A DNA stretch of 10,268 nucleotides from Vulcanimicrobiota bacterium (GTDB lineage: Bacteria; Vulcanimicrobiota; Xenobia; Xenobiales; JADMJV01), in NCBI GenBank assembly GCA_023447635.1, contig JAEXNA010000191.1, positions 1 to 10,268 on the forward strand. The letters are read 5' to 3'. This document shows, piece by piece, positions 1 to 6,112 of this stretch (position 1 is the first letter of the stretch; each line of letters begins with the position of its first letter). A program made the position numbers and the translations under genes. A model generated the notes under the pieces. That model ran no database searches. It saw nothing but the letters and a program-made list of their open reading frames with translations, and was not told the origin of the DNA.

Positions 1-123
1 AAACATCCCACCGCTGAAGGGTGGGCGTGACTACGCCGGGGCGGCTCCGTAACGCTTCGCTTTAGGAAACTGCCAGGTTTTTGTTCTCGAGGCTCCGGTT
101 AACCCCGGAGCCTCTTTTTATTT
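1..123 (+). ncRNA. Tandem structured RNA-like unit 1 (left edge, possibly incomplete)
   Basis: No protein gene is visible here. The unit opens with a 6-bp hairpin (7-12 pairs with 20-25, CCCACC/GGTGGG, loop containing GCTG), then a short GC hairpin around 34-44, then a 30-nt core (48-77) that recurs almost exactly at 183-214, then a T-run and an intrinsic terminator (86-123). Within the core a mini-hairpin reads GC-TTC-GC here and GCC-TTC-GGC in unit 2: one extra base has been added on both sides, which keeps pairing and argues for RNA structure. It could be a small RNA or the leader of an attenuated transcript. I could not match it to a riboswitch class I know. The 5' limit may lie outside the window. 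Confidence 0.4.
86..123 (+). terminator. Intrinsic terminator of unit 1
   Basis: A perfect 10-bp GC-rich stem (GAGGCTCCGG at 89-98 with CCGGAGCCTC at 105-114) and a 6-nt loop are followed by a T-tract from 115. This is a textbook Rho-independent terminator on the plus strand. Its stem sequence is unrelated to that of the second terminator, so the terminators are conserved in position and function rather than copied with the core. Confidence 0.85.
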
Positions 124-252
124 GTCGCGGTTGCCCCTATGGCCGCTGCGCGTCCAGGTGGGCGAGACTCCGGCTTCGCCTTCGTAACGCCTTCGGCTTT
201 AGGAAACTGCCAGGTTTTTTTTAAGCCCAGCTAGCAATAGCTGGGCTTTTTT
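124..252 (+). ncRNA. Tandem structured RNA-like unit 2
   Basis: This is the second copy of the array, about 135 nt after the first. The region 134-163 can fold as an imperfect stem (GCCCCTATGG with CCAGGTGGGC, two mismatches) whose loop again carries CGCTG. A GGC-TTC-GCC hairpin (172-180) sits where unit 1 has a different GC hairpin. The core 183-214 matches unit 1 apart from a paired C/G insertion in its mini-hairpin, and ends CTGCCAGG followed by eight T. A separate terminator closes the unit. The pattern of conserved core, changed but still paired stems and private terminator suggests a transcribed structured RNA. Function unknown. Confidence 0.42.
221..252 (+). terminator. Intrinsic terminator of unit 2
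   Basis: A 10-bp stem (AAGCCCAGCT at 223-232 with AGCTGGGCTT at 239-248), loop AGCAAT, is followed by a T-run to 252. The preceding core also ends in a T-run, so two pause or termination points lie close together. Confidence 0.85.
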
Positions 253-330
253 ATATGTCAAGATTCCCACGTTGCCGCTGTGCGACCAGGTGATTCCCCA
301 CCGGGGACGCGGGGAGGGCCAGGCCGAACG
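251..330 (+). repeat. Degenerate third copy of the tandem unit
   Basis: Positions 251-292 align with 118-160 with one gap; shared blocks include GCCGCTG, GCG and CCAGGTG. A GTTGC/GCGAC hairpin (271-275 with 282-286) preserves the CGCTG loop. The conserved core is barely recognisable afterwards (ACGC at 307-310, GCCAGG at 318-323), and there is no terminator hairpin. I read it as a decayed copy. A 74-codon frame from TTG 272 to TGA 496 runs through this region and the repeat block that follows, but it has no SD and does not look like a protein. Confidence 0.4.
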
Positions 331-334
331 TGGC

Positions 335-460
335 GGTTTGACGCCGATGTTTACCGGTTTGAAACCGGGATTTTCGGGCTTGGACGCCGGTATTTCGCGG
401 CTTGAAACCGGCAAACGTTGGTTTGAAACCGTCGACGCCGGTTTGGACCGCCGTATCTCG
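335..460. repeat. Six degenerate ~21-nt repeats with GGTTTGAAACC cores
   Basis: Units begin at 335, 356, 377, 399, 420 and 440, giving spacings of 21, 21, 22, 21 and 20 nt. The shared motif is GGYTTGRAMSCC, and several copies form short inverted repeats, best at 354-368 (CCGGTTT-G-AAACCGG). On the plus strand the block could read as heptapeptides such as GLKPGFS and GLDAGIS, but the +1/-1 spacing change puts units 4 and 5 out of that frame, so conservation is at the nucleotide level. It is too short and too irregular for CRISPR. Function unknown; a recombination or protein-binding array, or an old satellite, are possibilities. Confidence 0.55.
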
Positions 461-649
461 CAGGAGCAGTCTTTTCTGCTCTGGCCGCCGTTCTGACCGT
501 CGGGCAACCTAAACTCGGCTTCTCCTTTTGCTGCACTTTGTGATGGGGCGCACTTTTCTAAATGTATCTGATGTGGTAACAATTGTTTCAGGCGAACAGC
601 GTATCGAGCTGAGTGTCGCCAACAAGTGAAAGAATTGAGGCTACCCGAT
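461..649 (+). promoter_or_regulatory. Upstream region of the OYE gene with AACAATTGTT palindrome
   Basis: This gap has no gene. It is the most AT-rich part of the left side (about 535-600) and should carry the promoter of the reductase gene, though no hexamer pair is convincing. A perfect 10-bp palindrome, AACAATTGTT, lies at 578-587 and could be an operator, perhaps for the Rrf2 regulator encoded downstream (inference). The SD for the reductase is GAGG at 637-640. Confidence 0.25.
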
Positions 650-1705
650 ATGTCCAACCTATTTGAAAGCGTCTCCCTGGGCGCCCTGAAGCTCAGGAAC
701 CGTCTGGTGATGGCTCCGCTGACTCGCAGTCGAGCCCCCGGGCGCATCCCCAATGATCTGATGGCGGAGTATTATCGCCAGCGCGCCGGGGCGGGACTGA
801 TCCTGACCGAGGCGACCGCCGTGAGCCCTCAGGGTGTGGGCTACGCCGACACTCCCGGCATCTGGAACCACGAGCAGGTCGAAGGGTGGAAGAAGATTAC
901 CCGAGCGGTCCACGAAGAGGGCGGCCTGATCGCTCTTCAGCTCTGGCACGTCGGCCGCATTTCGGACCCGGTGTTCCTGGACGGCGAGCTTCCCGTAGCT
1001 CCCTCGGCTATCGCGGCCGAAGGGCACGTCAGCCTGCTGCGTCCGCAGCGCCCCTTCGTGACGCCCCGCGCGTTGGAACTCTCGGAGATTCCCGGGGTCA
1101 TCGAGGCCTACCGGTGGGGCGCTCAACTCGCTCAGGAAGCTGGCTTCGACGCGGTCGAACTGCACGGAGCCAACGGCTATCTCATCGACCAGTTCTTGCA
1201 AGACAGCACCAACAAGCGAGAGGACGAGTACGGCGGTTCGATCGAGAACCGAGCTCGTCTAATGCTGGAAGTCACCGACGCTCTGATCTCGGTCTGGGGC
1301 GCCGATCGCGTCGGCGTGCATATCGCGCCGCGCGCGGACAGCCACTCGATGGGCGACTCGAACCTGGCCGCTACCTTCGGTCACGTGGCGACCGAACTGG
1401 GTAAGCGTAAGCTCGCCTTCCTGTTCGCTCGCGAGAAAGAAGCTCCGGATTCGCTGGGGCCGGCTCTGAAGCAGGCGTTCGGCGGGCCCTACATCCTGAA
1501 CGAGGGGCTGACCTACGAGACGGCCGAAAAGGCGGTGGCTGAAGGCCGCGCCGACGCGGTGTCGTTCGGTCAGGCGTTCATCGCCAACCCCGATCTGGTC
1601 GAGCGCTTCCGCCAGAAGGCCGAACTGAACCCGCCAGTCTACGAGACCTTTTACGCCAAGGGAGCGACGGGCTACACCGACTACCCTCAGCTGATCGCTC
1701 GCTAG
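650..1705 (+). CDS. Old Yellow Enzyme family alkene reductase (NemA-like, FMN-dependent)
   Basis: This 351-residue protein is a full-length OYE-family (beta/alpha)8 flavoprotein, expected to use NAD(P)H and FMN to reduce activated C=C bonds or nitro compounds and electrophiles such as N-ethylmaleimide in the cytoplasm. Visible marks are MAPLTRSR (T25, FMN side), the LQLWHVGR strand, the substrate-binding pair His172/Asn175 with Tyr177 (HGANGY), the YGGSIENRAR segment and the C-terminal GATGYTDYP typical of NemA-type enzymes. At residue 224, where many family members have an FMN-contacting Arg (VGIRxSP), this protein reads VGVHIAPR, apparently a subfamily variant. I chose ATG 650 over GTG 626 because GAGG stands 9 nt before it and homology starts there. 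It is followed by a strong terminator and an Rrf2 regulator gene. The physiological substrate cannot be read from sequence. Confidence 0.93.
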   Translation: MSNLFESVSLGALKLRNRLVMAPLTRSRAPGRIPNDLMAEYYRQRAGAGLILTEATAVSPQGVGYADTPGIWNHEQVEGWKKITRAVHEEGGLIALQLWHVGRISDPVFLDGELPVAPSAIAAEGHVSLLRPQRPFVTPRALELSEIPGVIEAYRWGAQLAQEAGFDAVELHGANGYLIDQFLQDSTNKREDEYGGSIENRARLMLEVTDALISVWGADRVGVHIAPRADSHSMGDSNLAATFGHVATELGKRKLAFLFAREKEAPDSLGPALKQAFGGPYILNEGLTYETAEKAVAEGRADAVSFGQAFIANPDLVERFRQKAELNPPVYETFYAKGATGYTDYPQLIAR

Positions 1706-1725
1706 TCGACTACGTCCCATGTCCT

Positions 1726-1763
1726 AAGGGGCGAAGCGCTCGGTTGCGGCGCTTCGCCCCTTT
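1726..1763 (+). terminator. Hairpin terminator after the OYE gene
   Basis: A 14-bp stem (AAGGGGCGAAGCGC at 1726-1739 with GCGCTTCGCCCCTT at 1749-1762) and a 9-nt loop begin 20 nt after the stop codon. The T-tract is short (TTT), so termination may be partial. The hairpin separates the reductase from the regulator gene, which therefore probably has its own promoter. Confidence 0.7.
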
Positions 1764-1767
1764 GGGC

Positions 1768-1773
1768 TAGAGT
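1768..1773 (+). promoter_or_regulatory. Candidate -10 element (TAGAGT) of the Rrf2 gene
   Basis: TAGAGT fits the TANNNT pattern and ends 7 nt before ATG 1781. No SD is visible before this start, so a leaderless or near-leaderless transcript is possible. There is no clear -35, because that position falls in the terminator stem. Weak evidence. Confidence 0.25.
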
Positions 1774-1780
1774 AAAAGCT

Positions 1781-2215
1781 ATGGCAGCTACCAACACCCA
1801 GTTCGCCGTCGCGGTTCACATGCTGGCCGCGCTTGGGAACCACCAGAGCGGCTCGTGTTCGTCGACCTACTTGGCCGGAAGCGTGAACGCCACCCCCAGC
1901 TTCGTGCGGCGCATCCTGACGATGCTCGTCGACGCCGGTCTGGTCAAGACAACCCGAGGCGCCAACGGCTGCTGCTGTCTGACCCGACCGCCCCAGGAAG
2001 TGACCCTGCTCGACATCTACCGGGCGGTGAACCCCCCCAAAGTGTTTGCCCTGCACGACTACCCTAAGCAAGAGCGCTGCTCCATCAGTTGTCGGATGAA
2101 GAAAGTGATGGGAGGGGTGCTCGACGAGGCCCAGGAGCAGATGGAAGCCAGCCTGGGGAATCGAACGCTTTCCGACCTGATATCCCAGCTGCAGGCCCAG
2201 CCGCTCTCCTCCTAG
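1781..2215 (+). CDS. Rrf2-family transcriptional regulator (YwnA-like)
   Basis: This 144-residue protein has the Rrf2 layout: an N-terminal winged helix (about 8-70, with SVNATPSFVRRIL as recognition helix and a glycine-rich wing), then a dimerisation helix to the C-terminus (about 103-135). The stretch LLDIYRAV and the following FALHDYP resemble the Bacillus YwnA branch. Cysteines are unusual: C26, a run C64-C65-C66 in the wing where most relatives have Gly residues, and C100/C104 in the loop where IscR and NsrR hold their Fe-S ligands. It may sense redox, electrophile or metal state through thiols or a cluster (inference). The likely target is the adjacent reductase gene and itself. It converges with the peptidase gene, only 25 nt away. 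Confidence 0.9.
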   Translation: MAATNTQFAVAVHMLAALGNHQSGSCSSTYLAGSVNATPSFVRRILTMLVDAGLVKTTRGANGCCCLTRPPQEVTLLDIYRAVNPPKVFALHDYPKQERCSISCRMKKVMGGVLDEAQEQMEASLGNRTLSDLISQLQAQPLSS

Positions 2216-2240
2216 CCCCTCCTAGCCCTGCCTGGCAAGG

Positions 2241-3155
2241 TCAGCTTGCGAACGGGGAGTGAGCGGGCATCACGAATTTGGATTCTTCCGCCTCGGCCTC
2301 GCTCTCTGCGGCCTCGGGGTTCTGCTCTTGTCGAAGACGCGAGTGCCATTCCGCCGGGTCGACCTTATAGTAGGCTTTAAGCTCTTCGTAAAGTTCGGGC
2401 CGCTTATCTCGGAGCTTCTCGGCCTTTTCGAAAAACGTCTCTGTGGCGACGGCGAAGAACTCGGCGGGGTTGGTGGCGCCGTAGTGGTCCATCACGGTGC
2501 CTTTCCCTTTTTCGGCCTTATCCTTGAGCCGTTCGAACTCTGGTGCCAGCACCTCCGCCCAACTCGAGTACTGATCGTCATCCTCGAAGACCGGGACGCC
2601 GTCGCTGGGCCCGTTCTCCTGGTCCAGTTGGTGAGCAAACTCGTGCATCACCAGGTTTTGCCCGCTCTTGATGTTGCTGGCCGAGTTTTTCACGCTGTTC
2701 CAGGATAAGACCACGCTGCCGTGGTCCCACGATTCGCCCAGTCGCCCCTGGTCGTCGCTCTTGATGGTCGGGCCGTCGCGCGCCTCTTTCACCTTGTAGG
2801 CTTCCGGGTAGAGAAGAATCGTTCCGACGCCCTTGTAATGGCTAGTGTCTCGGTTGAGGAGAAGGAAGCACGCCAGCGCGGCTACGGTGACCTTCATCTC
2901 TTCCGTGACCTCGAGGCCTCCGCAGCCCTCGAAAGTTTTCTCGTCGAGGAAGATCAGGATGTGCCGCTTCAGCTCCTCGGCTAAGTCAGGGGGGAGGAGC
3001 GAGTAGTGCCGCACATTTTTCTCTAAAATCCGTTCCCACTCTCGGGGGAAATCCTGGCTTGCCACAACTTCGTGGCGGCGTCGACGAGCGGTGACGGCAT
3101 AGGCGATGATTCCCATCGCGACGATAGTCCAGATAAAGGCGGTCCCGATTTCCAC
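2241..3155 (-). CDS. Membrane-anchored MtfA-like zinc peptidase (M90 family)
   Basis: The protein (304 residues from this start) has an N-terminal membrane segment (about 6-23) followed by RRRR (24-27), then an M90/MtfA-type domain. The catalytic HEFAH motif is at 171-175 and the downstream helix AEFFAVATETFF (about 231-242) should supply the third zinc ligand (Glu). E. coli MtfA is a soluble peptidase that binds the Mlc repressor and lacks this anchor, so the role here may differ. By positive-inside charge the catalytic domain would lie in the cytoplasm. The C-terminus is an acidic low-complexity tail (about 279-293). I chose GTG 3153-3155 because GGAG precedes it by 6 nt; another GTG at 3213-3215 would add 20 residues but has no SD. 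It is the last gene of the cluster, 93 nt after the preceding stop. Confidence 0.88.
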   Translation of the reverse strand: MEIGTAFIWTIVAMGIIAYAVTARRRRHEVVASQDFPREWERILEKNVRHYSLLPPDLAEELKRHILIFLDEKTFEGCGGLEVTEEMKVTVAALACFLLLNRDTSHYKGVGTILLYPEAYKVKEARDGPTIKSDDQGRLGESWDHGSVVLSWNSVKNSASNIKSGQNLVMHEFAHQLDQENGPSDGVPVFEDDDQYSSWAEVLAPEFERLKDKAEKGKGTVMDHYGATNPAEFFAVATETFFEKAEKLRDKRPELYEELKAYYKVDPAEWHSRLRQEQNPEAAESEAEAEESKFVMPAHSPFAS

Positions 3156-3248
3156 GATATACTCCGATGAAGTTCTCAGCGCCAGAATAGGCGGGTGAGT
3201 CTCCCAGACGTACACTAAAGTGAGCGGTTCAGGCCCACCCTTGGGACT

Positions 3249-3794
3249 CTATCCGGGATGCTGTCGACTCGCGTACCAGTCGGGGAATTTCGAGGTAAAC
3301 GCGACGGTAAGAGCCGTGAGGGCGTTAGGGAGAAGTTCGTTCATCAGGCTGGCCTCGCCGATCTTCTCCAGGTTGGCCAGCGAAATCGCCGTCTGAAGCA
3401 AGAACGAGGTGCCCCAGACGGCCGTCAGGATCTGATTGATACGCAAGAACACAGGAGAGCTTTGATGCTCCACGGGAACTGAATCGCGGGCGTACTGCAA
3501 GGTGAACGGAACGCCGAACAGGAGCGAGCCGTAAGCCGTCAGCGTCAGGGCAAGACCGCTGGCAAGAAATCCGTAGCGGGCAACGGCTTCCCGCTCGCCC
3601 AGGCCAATGGCCAGCAGTAGCGACAGAAAGAACAGCAACGTGACCCAGTCCAGGATTTTTCGTTGCGCCAATCCGCGGCGGCCGGTGATGACAAACGAAA
3701 CCAGCGCCAGGAGCGTCCCCATCAGCACGTGCTGAGGGTCGGAAAAGACGAAGTAGAGGATCCAGGGTAAGAACCCGAGCAGGATGCCTATCAT
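3249..3794 (-). CDS. Polytopic membrane protein of unknown function, six predicted helices
   Basis: The 181-residue product is very hydrophobic, with likely membrane helices near 2-17, 22-37, 48-65, 75-95, 120-140 and 152-168. The most distinctive soluble stretches are PFTLQYARDSVP (96-107), with a charged Arg-Asp pair after a helix, and NQILTAVWG (120-128), which look like conserved family signatures, though I cannot name the family. Its ATG shares one base with the stop of the preceding micro-ORF (TGATG), and AGGAA lies just upstream. This implies translational coupling and membership of the operon. A loose resemblance to septation-protein-A-like membrane proteins is not strong enough for a name. 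Confidence 0.85.
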   Translation of the reverse strand: MIGILLGFLPWILYFVFSDPQHVLMGTLLALVSFVITGRRGLAQRKILDWVTLLFFLSLLLAIGLGEREAVARYGFLASGLALTLTAYGSLLFGVPFTLQYARDSVPVEHQSSPVFLRINQILTAVWGTSFLLQTAISLANLEKIGEASLMNELLPNALTALTVAFTSKFPDWYASRQHPG

Positions 3795-3877
3795 CAGTTC
3801 CTGGTTCCCCGCCCGTCGGCGAGTTCTACGATTCGGTCATCGATTGGCTCAGAGGGTGTTTTTTCGGCTTCGGACAT
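3794..3877 (-). CDS. Putative 27-residue micro-ORF between the Tim44-like and membrane protein genes
   Basis: An ATG at 3875-3877 opens a 27-codon frame encoding an acidic, hydrophilic peptide starting MSEAEKTPSEPIDDRIVE. Its stop overlaps the ATG of the following membrane protein gene by one base (TGATG), an arrangement typical of translational coupling. GGAG stands 12 nt upstream of the start, which is longer than ideal. It begins 43 nt after the Tim44-like gene stop. It could be a real micro-protein, or just a leader that delivers ribosomes to the next gene. The same frame is open further upstream inside the Tim44-like gene, but that part reads as Arg/Ser/Pro-rich antiframe sequence and is not coding. 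Confidence 0.45.
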   Translation of the reverse strand: MSEAEKTPSEPIDDRIVELADGRGTRN

Positions 3878-3920
3878 GACGGCGAGATTCTCCAACAGTC
3901 CTGGCCGTCCTCGCCGCTTC

Positions 3921-5504
3921 CTAATCCACCGTGTAGGATTCGTCCTGGTCGATCGACGAGAGGGTCCAGTCGAATTCGCCCGAGGTGATCTTGGCCTGGC
4001 AGTACTCACACACCCCGGCCTGGCTGATCTGCAGGGGCGCTCCGCAGTTGGGACAGCCCGAGATGTCGGTCTTGACCGGACCGCTCTTCCCTCCAACCCT
4101 CCGGATGAAGGTCCAGTACTCACTGAAACGTCTGGAGGTGTGAGGGTCCCCGGAAACCACCTGGCCGGCGCTGTTCACCGTGACGTCGATCATCGAGGCG
4201 AAGATGCGCAGGGTGATGATGTCGTAGAAGGCGTCGTGGTCGTAGCGGCACGCCTCCATTCGCTCGATTTGGATATTGCTCAGGCTGTTCTTCAGCCCCT
4301 CGGCCTTGTAGCGCTCGATCCAGAAGCGATGGGTGTCGTACAGAGTGTCGGTCTCGAAGGGGCGGGCCTGCTCGAAGTCCCCGTCGCTCCAGGCCTTCTG
4401 TAGCGCCATGAAGATGCCATGAGCGCGCTGAGTGAAGTCGCCCCAGACGAAGTCGGGACGGCGTGCCATAAAGGCGCGCCGGTCCGCGTCGAAGCTGTCG
4501 GGGTAGACGGTAAAGCTGTCGGTTCCGGCCTCGACCCCGCCAGGCTGAAGGTTCAGCGGAGGCTTGGGCACGACTTCGACCACCTCGCGGTTCTCGACCA
4601 TCCAGTTGAAGGCGCCGTTGTTGACGATCTTGTCGCAGTAAGGGCACTGGCCCTGCGGCGACATTTCGCCCGAGTTCCCGCAGTTGGGGCAGCCCAGGTT
4701 CAGCAAGCTCTCGGGGTCTTTGGAGAGGACCCCGGAGCGTCGGCGCAAGGTCCAGCGCTCGACCGTGTAGCTTTCCTGAGTTTCATTGCCGTAGGTGGCT
4801 TCGAACTCTAGCTCGATGGTATCGCTTCCGCTTCCCATAGCGCGGCGAGGCGGCAGGTAGCGAGAGGCGCCGACCACCACGTCCTTGACGGGGACGGCGG
4901 CGGAGAGCTGTTTGAGGATGCTGGGGGAGAAGTAGCCCCGCAGCGAGGCCATGTCGGTTCCCCGCGCGTTGTGCAGCCGGGAGAACAGCAGGTGAGCAAA
5001 CGCCCGGAAGGCCGGTTCGGAGAAGTTGGGGTCGCGAGATTTGACCAGGGTCAGAGGCGAGACCCTGGGCGCGGTCGGAGTGAGGTTGACCGACAGCTTG
5101 CGGGGTCCGGAGCCGTCGCCGGCGACGTTCAGCAGACTCACCAATTGGTCCAGGCCGGCGGCGCGTAGAAGCTTGCTCAGAACCATGATGGTCAACACGG
5201 GGCCGCCAACGAAGAGCAACAGCATGAACAACATGACGATGATCGCCATGAAGGAGACGGCGCCCGTAGAGGAGCCCCCACCGGAATAGCTGCTGGAGGA
5301 GCCGTAGGAGCGGCCGGACGACCCCGAGGAGTAGCTTCGAGAGCTACTAGAGCTGGAGTAGCTGCGCGACGAGGACGACGAACTGCGCGACGACGACGAG
5401 CTCCGGCTGCTGGAGTAGCTTTGACCACCGCCCAGACGAGCCCAACTGGGGCTCAGTAGGACTAGCGAGAGCAGCAGAATGAAGAGTGGGGTGAAGCGTT
5501 TCAT
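3921..5504 (-). CDS. Membrane protein with Ser-rich linker and duplicated Tim44-like/zinc-ribbon modules
   Basis: The 527-residue protein starts with a signal peptide or signal anchor (about 4-22, SPSWA), then a Ser/Arg/Tyr/Gly low-complexity tract (28-80), a second membrane helix (about 84-109) and two copies of one module. Each copy is a Tim44-like alpha/beta domain (about 155-260 and 345-470) ending in a four-cysteine zinc ribbon: C272/C275/C287/C290 (CPNCG, CPYC) and C484/C487/C499/C502 (CPNCG, CEYC). Each ribbon is followed by a matching tail, NNGAFNW and TSGEFDW, which shows internal duplication. Tim44-like domains bind membranes or partner proteins, so a metal-stabilised scaffold is likely; no enzymatic residues are evident. 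The start overlaps the TPM gene stop by 4 nt (ATGA), so the two are co-translated and possibly one complex. Exact function unknown. Confidence 0.88.
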   Translation of the reverse strand: MKRFTPLFILLLSLVLLSPSWARLGGGQSYSSSRSSSSSRSSSSSSRSYSSSSSSRSYSSGSSGRSYGSSSSYSGGGSSTGAVSFMAIIVMLFMLLLFVGGPVLTIMVLSKLLRAAGLDQLVSLLNVAGDGSGPRKLSVNLTPTAPRVSPLTLVKSRDPNFSEPAFRAFAHLLFSRLHNARGTDMASLRGYFSPSILKQLSAAVPVKDVVVGASRYLPPRRAMGSGSDTIELEFEATYGNETQESYTVERWTLRRRSGVLSKDPESLLNLGCPNCGNSGEMSPQGQCPYCDKIVNNGAFNWMVENREVVEVVPKPPLNLQPGGVEAGTDSFTVYPDSFDADRRAFMARRPDFVWGDFTQRAHGIFMALQKAWSDGDFEQARPFETDTLYDTHRFWIERYKAEGLKNSLSNIQIERMEACRYDHDAFYDIITLRIFASMIDVTVNSAGQVVSGDPHTSRRFSEYWTFIRRVGGKSGPVKTDISGCPNCGAPLQISQAGVCEYCQAKITSGEFDWTLSSIDQDESYTVD

Positions 5505-6112
5505 GAGACCCTCCGTACGGCGTTGGAAAGTTCGTCGCGGTCATCGTCTTGTCGGGGCAACCGATCGGCCAGCAGCGCCGCGCAGGGTTCCAGAGCCGCG
5601 ATAAGCGTGCTCAGGCGCTGCTCTCGAGGAGCTTTGCCGACCTGGTCGACCACGGCGTTCCAATGAGCGTCGGGGATGACAGCCTGCACTCCGTAGTCGG
5701 CCAGGATCTGGGCCTCCCCCTCGCGCTCGGAGAGATAGACCAGGATTCCGCTGCGGTCTTTAGTGGCGCTGACGTGCTCCTGGACGAAGGCAGAGCGAGC
5801 TGCGGCCAGGACCTGTCGGCGAGCGCGAGCTCGTGGCAGCCAGTGGCGATAGCCTGAGTAGCGAGCGAGAAGTCCACCGAGGAAGAAGGCGAGGAGAACG
5901 GCTGGGAGCAGGCTCCAGTCAGGGAAAACAAAGGGGGAGAAGATAAGCCCTCCCATCGTCAACCAGGAGGCCGCTGCCGCAGGCGCGAGGTCGAAATCTC
6001 CGTAGCTGCCCGACTGCTCTGCAACCGCGAAAACGATTTCGGCCGAGCTGTTGGCTTCGAGCTGGCCGACCAGCAATTCTAGCGCCTTACTCTCTTTATC
6101 GGTAACTTTCAT
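5501..6112 (-). CDS. TPM-domain (DUF477/PF04536) membrane protein
   Basis: This 203-residue protein matches the cytoplasmic-start, split form of the TPM family. A first part (about 5-40, TSSAEIVF-like NSSAEIVFAVAEQSGSY) comes before two membrane helices (about 46-63 and 67-84); the second part (about 105-185) holds the family pattern SGILVYLSEREGEAQILADYG and a C-terminal helix. TPM proteins have been linked to photosystem II maintenance in plants and to membrane-associated phosphatase-like folds, but bacterial roles are mostly unknown. Bacterial copies often sit beside LemA; here there is no LemA, and the partner is the Tim44-like/zinc-ribbon protein, joined by an ATGA overlap. The start is preceded by GAGGAA at a slightly long distance. 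It is the first gene of the five-gene cluster. Confidence 0.85.
   Translation of the reverse strand: MKVTDKESKALELLVGQLEANSSAEIVFAVAEQSGSYGDFDLAPAAAASWLTMGGLIFSPFVFPDWSLLPAVLLAFFLGGLLARYSGYRHWLPRARARRQVLAAARSAFVQEHVSATKDRSGILVYLSEREGEAQILADYGVQAVIPDAHWNAVVDQVGKAPREQRLSTLIAALEPCAALLADRLPRQDDDRDELSNAVRRVS

Noticed and set aside
1..252. Known riboswitch (cobalamin, c-di-GMP, TPP, glycine, SAM)
   Set aside because: A short AGGAAACTGCC string recalls the B12 box, but none of the other conserved elements of these classes is present.
335..460. CRISPR array
   Set aside because: The period is only about 21 nt, repeats are degenerate and there are no unique spacers or cas genes.
272..496. Plus-strand frame of 74 codons encoding a heptapeptide-like protein
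   Set aside because: It starts at TTG without SD inside a decayed RNA-like unit, and the repeats change frame in the middle.
199..753. Minus-strand frame of 184 codons across the left non-coding region
   Set aside because: It runs through a terminator, the repeat block and into the OYE gene in antisense, and its product is low-complexity Ser/Pro/Arg-rich sequence.
886..1404. Plus-strand frame of 172 codons inside the OYE gene
   Set aside because: Arg/Ser/Gly-rich antiframe translation of a GC-rich gene whose main frame is a clear enzyme.
3213..3215. GTG 3213-3215 as start of the peptidase gene
   Set aside because: No SD, whereas the GTG at 3153-3155 has GGAG 6 nt upstream and gives a normal signal-anchor N-terminus; the longer form is not excluded.
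3878..4123. N-terminal extension of the micro-ORF into the Tim44-like gene
   Set aside because: The extra part is Arg/Ser/Pro-rich out-of-frame sequence within a well supported gene.
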